Shown in pieces: positions 1-7,015 of a stretch of 8,622 nt of DNA. The DNA lies in NCBI GenBank assembly GCA_934663655.1, contig CAKUKT010000097.1, forward strand, positions 1-8,622. The letters are read 5' to 3'. Under the pieces are notes generated by a model. The model did no database searches, had not been told where the DNA came from, and saw nothing but the letters and a program-made list of their open reading frames with translations. Both the position numbers and the translations under genes were made by a program. Position 1 is the stretch's first letter. Every line of letters starts with the position of its first letter. The stretch is from an uncultured Victivallaceae bacterium (GTDB lineage Bacteria > Verrucomicrobiota > Lentisphaeria > Victivallales > Victivallaceae).

Positions 1-2016
1 GGCAATGCCCACTATGCGATCGCCGCCGGTTCGATGCGGTTGATTCCTCACCGGACCGGACTTTACGGTGTCGGCAACATCGACACTGATCGGGGTGACC
101 ACACGGTGTGGCTGACCAACGGCACCGTGGAGATCTATGGGATTCCGGTGTTGTGGCTGCCGGTTTTCTACAAGCCCAAAGATGAATCTCCGGGATTGTT
201 CAGTATTCAGTTCGGCAAGAACGGGGACTGGGGGTATTACGGACTGCTGTCCAAGCGTTTCGATTTGCTCGACTACCCCTCGAGCAGCGTCAGACTGCTC
301 TTCGACATCTACGAGAAGCGCGGCTATGGTTACGGCGTTACCGGTGATTTTGTCACCGAACGCAGTAAAACCGCCTTTCTGGCCTACAGCATTTACGATC
401 TGCGCCCTTATGAGAGCGAAGATTATGACGATTACCGCCTCAAAGTGCCTCATGGCCGCTTTGATTTCCGGATCAGCAATTTGACGCACATCACTCCGCG
501 GTTGGATTTCCGGGGGGCGTTTGAATATGTAAGCGACTACTATTTCCGCAAGGATTTCTTTTCGAGCCGTTTCGACAGCGATCCGCAGCCGGCGACCTTC
601 GCGGCGCTGGAGCAGCAGTTCGACCACTTCAGCGCGGCGGTTTATTATCGGCCCCAGGTGGTGAAGAGTTATTCGACGGCTGAAAAGCTGCCCGAATTTC
701 GGATCGATGTGCCGCGTCAGGAATTGTTCGGTACCGGGATCTACTATCAGGGCGACCTCTCCGGCGACTATTTCCGGATGCGGTGGATCGATTTCGATTA
801 TGAGCCGAAGATCCACGTGCCGGACAGCAGATTGCGCGATTACGAAGCTTTCCGCTTTGATATGACCCATTTCCTCTACTATCCGATTTCGCTGGACTGG
901 CTCACGCTGGTGCCGCGTGCCGGCGTCAAGATGACCGCCTATTCCAATTCATCGAAGAAACGGGTCTCCGACGACCAGCTGATCCAGCTTTTCCTTGCGG
1001 CGGATCCGCAGAGTACCGGGACCACCCGGCTGCGCAACTACGATGATGACGGAGGCTCGCGGGTGCGGGTAGCGTGGGAACTTGGCGTCGAGGCTTCGAC
1101 CAAGATTCACAATACCTGGCAGAATGTCCGCAGTTCCTGGTTCGGCATTGACGGACTGCGCCATATTTTCCGTCCCTTCGTGAATTACACCTACATCGGC
1201 AAGCCGACCGAAAGTCGTGAACATCTCTACTACTTTGATGACATTGATCGGATCGACAAGCAGAATTTCATCCGGATCGGCATGGAAAATCGCCTGCAGA
1301 CCCGGGAGCGCGACCGGTTGGTGAACCTGATTGCGATGGAGAACTACCTCGATGTCCACCTGGAGAAGGAGGATGGCTTCGGGTACATGGGTAACTTCGG
1401 AACGGTGCTGGAACTCTACCTTATGCGCAATCTGTGGCTGACTTCGCAGCTGCTGGTCGATACCGGCGACAGTCCCACCGTGGTTGCCGCCGGAGACGAT
1501 GACGACAACGGTCTCAAGTGGCTGAACCGCTGGAATATTTCGCTCACCTACGAGCCGATCGAAGATGTCAAATTCCGGCTGGGGTACGACTACATCAATG
1601 CCTACCGTGCGCGCAGCGCCTATTCGATGGGGTCGACGCTCACCCAGATCGATGCCGGAAGTTACTTCAACAACTACAATACCACGCGTTCCGAGGATCT
1701 TACGATCGGAGTCAGTGCGCCGCTTACGCCGGATCGTCGGACGTTCGGAGCGTTTGTTTTCAGTTACGACTTTGTACGCGGTCACACCAGTGATATCGGA
1801 TTTTCGCTGAGTCGTCAGTTCCATTGTGTGGAGTTGATCGCTTACCTCGGGTTTGAATATGAGACTTCGAGGCACAAGAGCAACGTCTGGGACACCAACT
1901 TTTCTGTTCAAGCGCGTCTTACCGGCCTTGAGGGGCCGATCAACCAGAAGCAGAATGAAACGCTTGCGTCGGCCAACCGTCAGCTTTTTCTGGGTGGCGG
2001 AGCCACGGATCGCTGA
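1..2016 (+). CDS. lptD: LPS-assembly outer membrane protein LptD (OstA/Imp), 5' truncated
   Basis: The reading frame is open from base 1, so the true start lies upstream; 671 residues are visible, ending at TGA 2014-2016. LptD is the outer-membrane beta-barrel that, with the lipoprotein LptE, places lipopolysaccharide in the outer leaflet. Visible residues 1-60 look like the end of the periplasmic jellyroll: a hydrophilic repeat-like stretch, then a segment containing GIPVLWLPVFYKP (about 47-59), matching the family's 'PV.Y.P' junction with the barrel. The rest is aromatic-rich with alternating polar and hydrophobic residues (for example YRLKVPHGRFDFRIS, FSYDFVRG), as expected of barrel strands. 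LptD is usually 750-1000 residues, so the signal peptide and most of the jellyroll are missing here. The only visible cysteine is residue 609, where E. coli LptD has an adjacent Cys pair. The protein ends in a polar tail without a terminal aromatic. The hldD gene 54 bases downstream supports an LPS role. A diverged outer-membrane protein of another type is possible but less likely. Confidence 0.83.
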   Translation, partial: GNAHYAIAAGSMRLIPHRTGLYGVGNIDTDRGDHTVWLTNGTVEIYGIPVLWLPVFYKPKDESPGLFSIQFGKNGDWGYYGLLSKRFDLLDYPSSSVRLLFDIYEKRGYGYGVTGDFVTERSKTAFLAYSIYDLRPYESEDYDDYRLKVPHGRFDFRISNLTHITPRLDFRGAFEYVSDYYFRKDFFSSRFDSDPQPATFAALEQQFDHFSAAVYYRPQVVKSYSTAEKLPEFRIDVPRQELFGTGIYYQGDLSGDYFRMRWIDFDYEPKIHVPDSRLRDYEAFRFDMTHFLYYPISLDWLTLVPRAGVKMTAYSNSSKKRVSDDQLIQLFLAADPQSTGTTRLRNYDDDGGSRVRVAWELGVEASTKIHNTWQNVRSSWFGIDGLRHIFRPFVNYTYIGKPTESREHLYYFDDIDRIDKQNFIRIGMENRLQTRERDRLVNLIAMENYLDVHLEKEDGFGYMGNFGTVLELYLMRNLWLTSQLLVDTGDSPTVVAAGDDDDNGLKWLNRWNISLTYEPIEDVKFRLGYDYINAYRARSAYSMGSTLTQIDAGSYFNNYNTTRSEDLTIGVSAPLTPDRRTFGAFVFSYDFVRGHTSDIGFSLSRQFHCVELIAYLGFEYETSRHKSNVWDTNFSVQARLTGLEGPINQKQNETLASANRQLFLGGGATDR

Positions 2017-2070
2017 GTTGAAGGGCGGCGGATTAGTTGCCGCAACGGAAATGGTGAGGGGAAACGGCAA

Positions 2071-3057
2071 ATGTATATTGTGACCGGCGGAGCCGGACTG
2101 ATCGGCAGCGCGGTTGTCTGGGCGCTGAATGAGCGTGGAATCGACGAGATTCTGGTGGTCGACCATCTGGGTTGTTCCGACAAGTGGAAGAATCTGGCGC
2201 CGCTGCGTTACGCGGACTACTGGGAGAAGGAGATCTTCCGGGAAAGGCTGCGGCGGCGTGAACTTCCCGGGACGATTGAGGGGGTTTTTCATCTCGGGGC
2301 GTGTTCGGCCACGACGGAACGCGACGCCTCCTATCTGGTGGACAACAACTTTCAGGCGACGCTGGAGCTGGCTGAATACTGTGTGGAGCGCCATGTGCGC
2401 ATGGTCTACGCCTCGAGCTGTGCGACCTACGGGAACGGCGAGAACGGCTACCGGGATGATGAAGCCGCGATTGACAAACTGCGGCCGATGAATATGTACG
2501 GGTATTCCAAACAGATGTTCGATCTGGTGGCGCGGCGGCGGGGATACCTGCGGGAACTGGTCGGCTGCAAATTTTCGAATGTCTACGGTCCCAACGAACA
2601 GCACAAAGGGGAGATGCGCAGCGTTGCGCTGCGTGCTTTCGAGCAGATCACCGCGACCGGGAAGATGAAACTTTTCAGATCCTACCGTCCGGAGTACGCC
2701 GACGGCGAACAGCTTCGGGACTTCCTCTACGTGAAGGACGCCGTCGACATGGTGCTCTATCTTTTCGGGCGTGACGGCGCCGCGGGGCTGTACAACATCG
2801 GCAGCGGGCGGGCCGAGAGCTGGAACAAACTGGCCGGCAGTGTTTTCGCCGCGCTCGGACGCCCGGTGGACATCGAGTACATCGAAATGCCGGAATCACT
2901 GCGCGACCGATATCAGTATTACACCTGCGCCGAGATGGAGAAGCTGCATTCGCTCGGTTATACCCGGGAGGCGGCGCCGATGGCCGATTCGATCCGGGAT
3001 TACGTGGTCAACTATCTGCTTTGCGGGCGTCACCTCGGGGACGAGGAAAATGGCTGA
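2071..3057 (+). CDS. hldD: ADP-L-glycero-D-manno-heptose 6-epimerase
   Basis: The 328-residue product converts ADP-D-glycero-beta-D-manno-heptose to the L-glycero form, the last step in making the heptose donor for the LPS inner core. It is a cytoplasmic, NADP-dependent extended short-chain dehydrogenase. The N-terminus carries the Rossmann motif TGGAGLIG (residues 5-12), with VVDHLG at the second strand. The signature GACSATTERD follows at 76-85, then YASSCATYG (113-121). The catalytic YxxxK lies in NMYGYSK (Y143, K147). K179 in QHKGEM matches the second catalytic lysine of the E. coli enzyme. DGEQLRDFLYVKD and YNIGSGRAES complete the family pattern, and the length is close to the usual 310-330. 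The start is supported by GAGGGGA at 2056-2062, eight bases before ATG. It lies behind lptD, a second LPS gene, and its last codons overlap the rsmB start. A general sugar epimerase is unlikely given the HldD-specific motifs. Confidence 0.95.
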   Translation: MYIVTGGAGLIGSAVVWALNERGIDEILVVDHLGCSDKWKNLAPLRYADYWEKEIFRERLRRRELPGTIEGVFHLGACSATTERDASYLVDNNFQATLELAEYCVERHVRMVYASSCATYGNGENGYRDDEAAIDKLRPMNMYGYSKQMFDLVARRRGYLRELVGCKFSNVYGPNEQHKGEMRSVALRAFEQITATGKMKLFRSYRPEYADGEQLRDFLYVKDAVDMVLYLFGRDGAAGLYNIGSGRAESWNKLAGSVFAALGRPVDIEYIEMPESLRDRYQYYTCAEMEKLHSLGYTREAAPMADSIRDYVVNYLLCGRHLGDEENG

Positions 3058-4279
3058 GCCGTCCGGGGTGTCGGGGCGGATTCTTGCCGATGCCGCACGG
3101 TCGATCGGCGTGATTGCTGCCGGTGCCGGCACGCTGGACGGTGAACTCGACCGTGCTGTTCCGGAATATCGTCGGGCGTTGGCGCATCTGCTGCTGAATT
3201 TCTTCAAACACCGCCGTTTTCTGGATGGAGAGCTGGCCCGGCTGGCGCCCCGCACGCCGCCGGCGCGGATCGGCAATCTGCTGCGCGCGGCGTTGACGCA
3301 GATATATTTTCAGCGTTCGATTGCGGCGGCATCGGCGGTAAATATTGCGGTGGACACGGCGGGACGCCGACATTCCGGGTTTGTGAATGCGGTATTGCGC
3401 CGGGCGGTGGCGGAACGCCGGATTCCGCCGGAGAAACCGGAGGAGGTTTTTCCGGAAGTAGTGCTGACGCGCTGGCGCGAACGTTTTCCGGCGGAGGTGC
3501 TGAACGGATTTGCCGCGGCGCTGCTGGCGGAGCCGGAATTTACGTTCCGGAGCGAACGCGGGATGGTGCCGCCGCCTTCCTGGCAGGCGGAACCAATTTC
3601 CGCCGCGGGAGGTTTTGAATTTTACACAATGGCGGAGCCGGAGCGGCTTTTCGCCGGCGAGGAGTTCCGCCGCGGTGTTTGTTACGTCCAGGATCCGACG
3701 GCGGCGCTGGCGCCGTCGTTGTTGCCGGTGACCGATGGGCAGCGGGCGCTGCGGGCGCTCGACATGTGCGCGGCGCCGGGGGGTAAAGCGCTGATGCTGC
3801 TTGAACGCCTCAATGACGGGACTCAACTGGTGCTCGCTGACCGTTCGGCGGCCCGGCAGCGGCAGACGCGGGAGAACTTCGCCCGGCGGGGGTTGCTCGG
3901 CCGGGTGGAGATTGTAGTTGAGGACGGCACCAATCCTGCGGGTGTCATCAGCGGGGATTTTCAAGTGGTGCTGCTGGATGTGCCGTGTTCCAACACCGGG
4001 GTGTTCCGGCGGCGACCGGATGCGTTATGGCGTTTTTCGGTGCCGGAACTCCGCCGGACAGTGGAACTGCAGCGGCGGCTGCTGGAACGGGCGGCCGGTT
4101 TGACCGCGCCGGGCGGGGTGCTGATCTACAGCACCTGCAGTATTGAACTGGAGGAAAATTCCGGTCAGGTGCACGATTTCGTCGCCCGGCATCCGGAGTT
4201 TGTGATTGAGTGTGAACAGGAGTTGCTGCCGGGGCGCGAACACGATGGCGCATTTGCATCCCGGCTGAGAAGACAATAG
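3050..4279 (+). CDS. rsmB: 16S rRNA (cytosine-C5) methyltransferase, RsmB/Sun family
   Basis: I chose ATG 3050, which gives 409 residues. The frame stays open about 93 codons further upstream, but that part runs antiphase inside hldD and has no family resemblance. GGGGA at 3037-3041 is a plausible ribosome site eight bases before ATG, and the 8-base overlap with hldD suggests coupled translation. RsmB methylates C967 (E. coli numbering) of 16S rRNA using S-adenosylmethionine. Residues 1-~125 form the NusB-like RNA-binding domain, including FVNAVLRR (111-118). The SAM-binding motif I is DMCAAPGGK (238-246). Motif IV is LLDVPCSNTG with Cys313, used for product release, and motif VI is YSTCS with the nucleophile Cys363. 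The end, DGAFASRLRRQ, resembles the family's DGFF-type terminus. Length is slightly below E. coli RsmB (429). Motif I is followed by ALML rather than the common threonine. With both cysteines and the NusB domain present, RsmB is favoured over RsmF or NOL1-type relatives; the exact target base is inferred. Confidence 0.88.
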   Translation: MAEPSGVSGRILADAARSIGVIAAGAGTLDGELDRAVPEYRRALAHLLLNFFKHRRFLDGELARLAPRTPPARIGNLLRAALTQIYFQRSIAAASAVNIAVDTAGRRHSGFVNAVLRRAVAERRIPPEKPEEVFPEVVLTRWRERFPAEVLNGFAAALLAEPEFTFRSERGMVPPPSWQAEPISAAGGFEFYTMAEPERLFAGEEFRRGVCYVQDPTAALAPSLLPVTDGQRALRALDMCAAPGGKALMLLERLNDGTQLVLADRSAARQRQTRENFARRGLLGRVEIVVEDGTNPAGVISGDFQVVLLDVPCSNTGVFRRRPDALWRFSVPELRRTVELQRRLLERAAGLTAPGGVLIYSTCSIELEENSGQVHDFVARHPEFVIECEQELLPGREHDGAFASRLRRQ

Positions 4280-4296
4280 ACGGGGAAGCAGGGGAT

Positions 4297-6870
4297 ATGC
4301 TCGAACAACTTGAATTTAAAACCGCTCCGGCCCGGCCGGAGAACTGCGTGGTCAACGGTAAGGTGCGGGTGAGTTTTCTCACGCCGCGCCTGGTGCGTTT
4401 TGAGTATGCGTCCGACGGACGCTTTGAGGATCGGGAGTCGCTGGCGGTGATGAACCGCGATCTCGGCGCGGTCGAACTCAAGGTGAAGTGGCGGGGTGCG
4501 CAACTGCGGATTGAGAGTTCGGAACTTATCGTTGAACTTGACGGTGACGGTTCGACGCCGCTGAATGCGGAAAACTGCCGCGCCTTCTTCAAACTCAGCG
4601 GCAGCAAAATCACCTGGCATCCGGGAGCGGCCAATCCCGGCAATCTCCACGGGACCATCCGTACGCTCGACCAGTGCATCGGCGACCGGCACATCAAGTG
4701 GGACAAGAATCAAAACCCCGGCAAGGGCAAGCGCATCGACCTCGGAAACGGTTTTATTTCCCGCGACGGCTGGAACGTCATCGATGATTCCAGCAGCGCG
4801 GTCTACGATCTGGTCAACGGCGCGAAATGGGTGGTTGACCGTCCGGAAGGTGAGCGGCAGGATTTCTATCTTTTTGCCTACGGCCACGATTACCGGCAGG
4901 CGTTGGCGGATGCGGCGGAGGTATTTGGTTCGCAGCCGCTGCCGCCTCGTTTCACCCTGGGGTACTGGTTCAGCCGTTACTGGGCCTACAGCGACCGGGA
5001 GATCGAGGAGATCATCGACACATTCGACGAATTTGGAGTGCCGATCGATGTGATGGTGGTCGATATGGACTGGCACCTGGAAGGGTGGACCGGCTACACG
5101 TGGGATCGCCGTTATTTTCCGGATCCGGATGAGTTTCTCGCCGAACTTCACCGGCGCGGCTGCAAAGTCACGCTCAACCTGCATCCGGCAAAGGGGGTCG
5201 GACGCCATGAGGCGCAGTTCCCGGCCATGGCGGCGGCGATGGGCGTCGATCCGGCGAAGTGTGACCGGATTGAACTTGATCTTGTCGATCAGCGTTATGT
5301 TAAGAACTATTTTGAACTGCTGCATCATCCCGAGGAACGCCGGGGAATCGATTTCTGGTGGATGGATTGGCAGCAGGGGCAGAAGACCCGGCTCAAAGGG
5401 CTGGATCCGTTGCCCTGGCTCAACCACCTGCACTGGGAGGATATGCAGAAGCGCGGTCGTCGGCCGTTGATTTTCAGCCGTTACGGCGGGCCGGGATCGG
5501 GACGTTATGCGGTGGGCTTCTCCGGCGACACCTACAGCAACTGGGAGTCGCTGGCGTACCAGCCCTATTTCACGGCGACGGCGGCGAACATTCTCTACGG
5601 TTACTGGAGTCACGACATCGGCGGTCACATGCCCGGCAAGATCGAACCCGAACTCTATCTGCGCTGGGTGCAGTTCGGTGCATATTCGCCGGTGTTGCGC
5701 ACGCACACCACCAAGAATTTCGAATCCGAACGCCGCTTCTTCGCGTATCCGCAGCCCTATGCTTCGCTGATGGCGGCGGTGACGCGGCGGCGTTATGAAC
5801 TGGTGCCCTACATCTACAGCGAGAACCGCCGCGCCTTCGAGACCGGGATCAGCCTCTGCCGCGGACTCTACTACGACTATCCGGAGGAGGATAACGCCTA
5901 TAAATTCAAGAATGAATATTTCTTCGGCGGCGAGATGATCGTCAATCCGGTGACCGTACCGGTCAGCGACACCGACGGTCTGGCGCGGGTGGCGAGCTTC
6001 CTGCCTCCGGGGGGACGGTGGTTCGACACGGTGCGCGGCGAACTGGTCGACGGCGGGCAGGTGATCCGCCGCGGGTATGCGATCGACGAGATGCCGGTTT
6101 TCGTCCGTGAAGGGGCGATTATTCCCGGTTGCGTGGGGGTGCGCCGGCTCAACGACGCCTGTTTCCCGACGCTGCTGGTCGAAGTTTATCCCGGAGAGGC
6201 CGGTGAATATCGGCTCTACGAGGACGATGGTATTTCCGCCGACTATCCGGAACGTTTTGCCGAGATCCGGCTGGCGCATTTCCGGGAGGGCGCGAAGCGG
6301 GTAGTGGAGGTCCGGCGCAGCCGCGGGGATTATCCGGGATTTCTGGCGAAGCGGGCGGTGGAGTTCCGCATTCATGCGGTGATGCCGCCGCGGCGGGTGC
6401 GGCTCGACGGGCGCGAACTCGGTTTCGATTATCGTCTTGCCGCGACCGGCGAGGGCTGGCGTTACGATGGCGTGACGTTCACGCTGGTGATCCGGGCGGC
6501 GGAGATCGATGTCGTTGCCGGAGCACGTCTGGAGATCGAATATCCGCAGGCCGACGAGTTCGCTCCGGTTGCCGGACGTTGCGGTCTGCTGGCGCGGTTG
6601 CGCGCGGTGGCGCTGGTGTGCAACTCCTACGAACTTAACGGCAGCAGTGGTGCCGATGAGCGGCTGGCTCAGCAGCTCGCCCACACCGGCGAGCGGATTG
6701 CCCGGAAGCCGGACACCTGTGTAGCTGAACTCGCGGCTCTGGACAGCGGTCTGAAACGTCTCGGACGGGAGATCAGCAGGATGCTGCGCGTTCGCAAATT
6801 CGGCACCGAACCCGGCAGCCGGGGCGCCCGCTTGAAGGCGCTGCTGCGCGATATCGCCGCCGGACGGTGA
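4297..6870 (+). CDS. Glycoside hydrolase family 31 (alpha-glucosidase/alpha-xylosidase-like)
   Basis: This 857-residue protein is a retaining alpha-glycosidase of family GH31; members remove alpha-linked glucose, xylose, galactose or related sugars. The N-terminal beta-sandwich spans about 1-210. The catalytic barrel starts at PLPPRFTLGYWFSRYWAYSD (214-233), the standard GH31 entry, followed by VVDMDWH (254-260). The predicted nucleophile is Asp357 in DFWWMDWQQG, and the acid/base is Asp411 in GFSGDTYSNWES. YGYWSHDIGGH (434-444) and LRTHTT (467-472) are further active-site-side segments. VREGAIIP (603-610) and YEDDG (641-645) mark the C-terminal beta domains. About 100 residues after 752 look helical and lie beyond the usual domain set. 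The N-terminus has no signal peptide, suggesting action in the cytoplasm. GGGGA at 4282-4286 lies ten bases before ATG, and the gap from rsmB is 17 bases, so it probably shares that transcript. Family assignment is firm; substrate cannot be told from sequence. Confidence 0.92.
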   Translation: MLEQLEFKTAPARPENCVVNGKVRVSFLTPRLVRFEYASDGRFEDRESLAVMNRDLGAVELKVKWRGAQLRIESSELIVELDGDGSTPLNAENCRAFFKLSGSKITWHPGAANPGNLHGTIRTLDQCIGDRHIKWDKNQNPGKGKRIDLGNGFISRDGWNVIDDSSSAVYDLVNGAKWVVDRPEGERQDFYLFAYGHDYRQALADAAEVFGSQPLPPRFTLGYWFSRYWAYSDREIEEIIDTFDEFGVPIDVMVVDMDWHLEGWTGYTWDRRYFPDPDEFLAELHRRGCKVTLNLHPAKGVGRHEAQFPAMAAAMGVDPAKCDRIELDLVDQRYVKNYFELLHHPEERRGIDFWWMDWQQGQKTRLKGLDPLPWLNHLHWEDMQKRGRRPLIFSRYGGPGSGRYAVGFSGDTYSNWESLAYQPYFTATAANILYGYWSHDIGGHMPGKIEPELYLRWVQFGAYSPVLRTHTTKNFESERRFFAYPQPYASLMAAVTRRRYELVPYIYSENRRAFETGISLCRGLYYDYPEEDNAYKFKNEYFFGGEMIVNPVTVPVSDTDGLARVASFLPPGGRWFDTVRGELVDGGQVIRRGYAIDEMPVFVREGAIIPGCVGVRRLNDACFPTLLVEVYPGEAGEYRLYEDDGISADYPERFAEIRLAHFREGAKRVVEVRRSRGDYPGFLAKRAVEFRIHAVMPPRRVRLDGRELGFDYRLAATGEGWRYDGVTFTLVIRAAEIDVVAGARLEIEYPQADEFAPVAGRCGLLARLRAVALVCNSYELNGSSGADERLAQQLAHTGERIARKPDTCVAELAALDSGLKRLGREISRMLRVRKFGTEPGSRGARLKALLRDIAAGR

Positions 6871-6878
6871 AAAAGTGA

Positions 6879-6904
6879 TCCCGGGAGCTTGTCGCGACCC
6901 GGGA
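6879..6904. repeat. Inverted repeat after the GH31 gene (weak hairpin, possible terminator)
   Basis: TCCCGGG at 6879-6885 and CCCGGGA at 6898-6904 can form a 7-base-pair GC-rich stem with a 12-base loop, starting eight bases after the GH31 stop codon. Its position suits the end of the upstream operon. There is no run of T after the stem (the sequence continues GGCGGGTTATATT), so it is not a standard intrinsic terminator. Each arm is also self-complementary (CCCGGG), so two copies of a short protein-binding site are an alternative. The candidate -35 box of the next promoter falls inside the loop. Confidence 0.35.
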
Positions 6905-6917
6905 GGCGGGTTATATT
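6889..6917 (+). promoter_or_regulatory. Candidate sigma70-type promoter for the DUF1846 gene
   Basis: TTGTCG at 6889-6894 (4 of 6 matches to TTGACA) and TATATT at 6912-6917 (5 of 6 matches to TATAAT) are separated by exactly 17 bases. This is the only AT-rich patch in an otherwise GC-rich gap, and the gap is the largest non-coding stretch in the window. Transcription would start near 6924, giving a leader of about 90 bases to ATG 7016 or about 40 to GTG 6965. The fit is to the E. coli consensus; the promoter preferences of this organism are unknown. Confidence 0.45.
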
Positions 6918-6927
6918 ATCAGTGATT

Positions 6928-6943
6928 CCGGAACCGGTTCCGG
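6928..6943. promoter_or_regulatory. Perfect 16-base palindrome, operator-like
   Basis: CCGGAACCGGTTCCGG reads the same on both strands over its full length, with no spacer. It begins 11 bases after the candidate -10 box, so it would sit at about +4 to +19 of the transcript. Perfect dyads in this position are commonly binding sites for dimeric repressors. As RNA it could form only a short hairpin, because the centre leaves no loop without opening pairs. The bases are certain; the regulatory role is inferred from position alone, and no regulator gene is visible nearby. Confidence 0.45.
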
Positions 6944-6995
6944 CTGAATACGGGGGCGTGCCTCGTGTTTGCGGATCCGGTTCCGTGCTGGAAAT

Positions 6996-7001
6996 GGAGG
7001 G
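6996..7001 (+). promoter_or_regulatory. Shine-Dalgarno-like GGAGGG with long spacing to ATG 7016
   Basis: GGAGGG is the best ribosome-site match before the homology-supported ATG at 7016, but the spacer is 14 bases, longer than the usual 5-10. The competing in-frame GTG at 6965 has GGGGG at 6952-6956 with an 8-base spacer, a weaker match at better spacing. The start of the DUF1846 gene is therefore not settled by ribosome-site evidence. Confidence 0.35.
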
Positions 7002-7015
7002 CGCGGCGACAGATT

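Noticed and set aside
2025..2046. Small dyads between lptD and hldD (GCGGC...GCCGC and GTTGC-C-GCAAC)
   Set aside because: The arms are only 5 bases, there is no T run, and no promoter-like pair lies beside them. In a 54-base operon gap this is not convincing as a terminator or operator.
949..2604. Long - strand open frame (551 codons) across the lptD end and hldD
   Set aside because: It spans two real + strand genes and the gap between them, and its translation has no motif. It is a composition shadow.
2771..3049. A longer N-terminus for the rsmB frame starting at 2771
   Set aside because: The extra 93 codons lie wholly inside hldD in another frame, are rich in Arg/Ser/Thr, and are not part of the NusB-like domain. 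ATG 3050 gives a normal family length and has a ribosome site.
4165..6684. Very long open frame (839 codons) on the - strand opposite the GH31 gene
   Set aside because: The + strand protein here matches GH31 over its full length with catalytic motifs. The antisense translation is rich in Arg, His and Pro with no recognisable domain, as expected from GC-biased codons read backwards.
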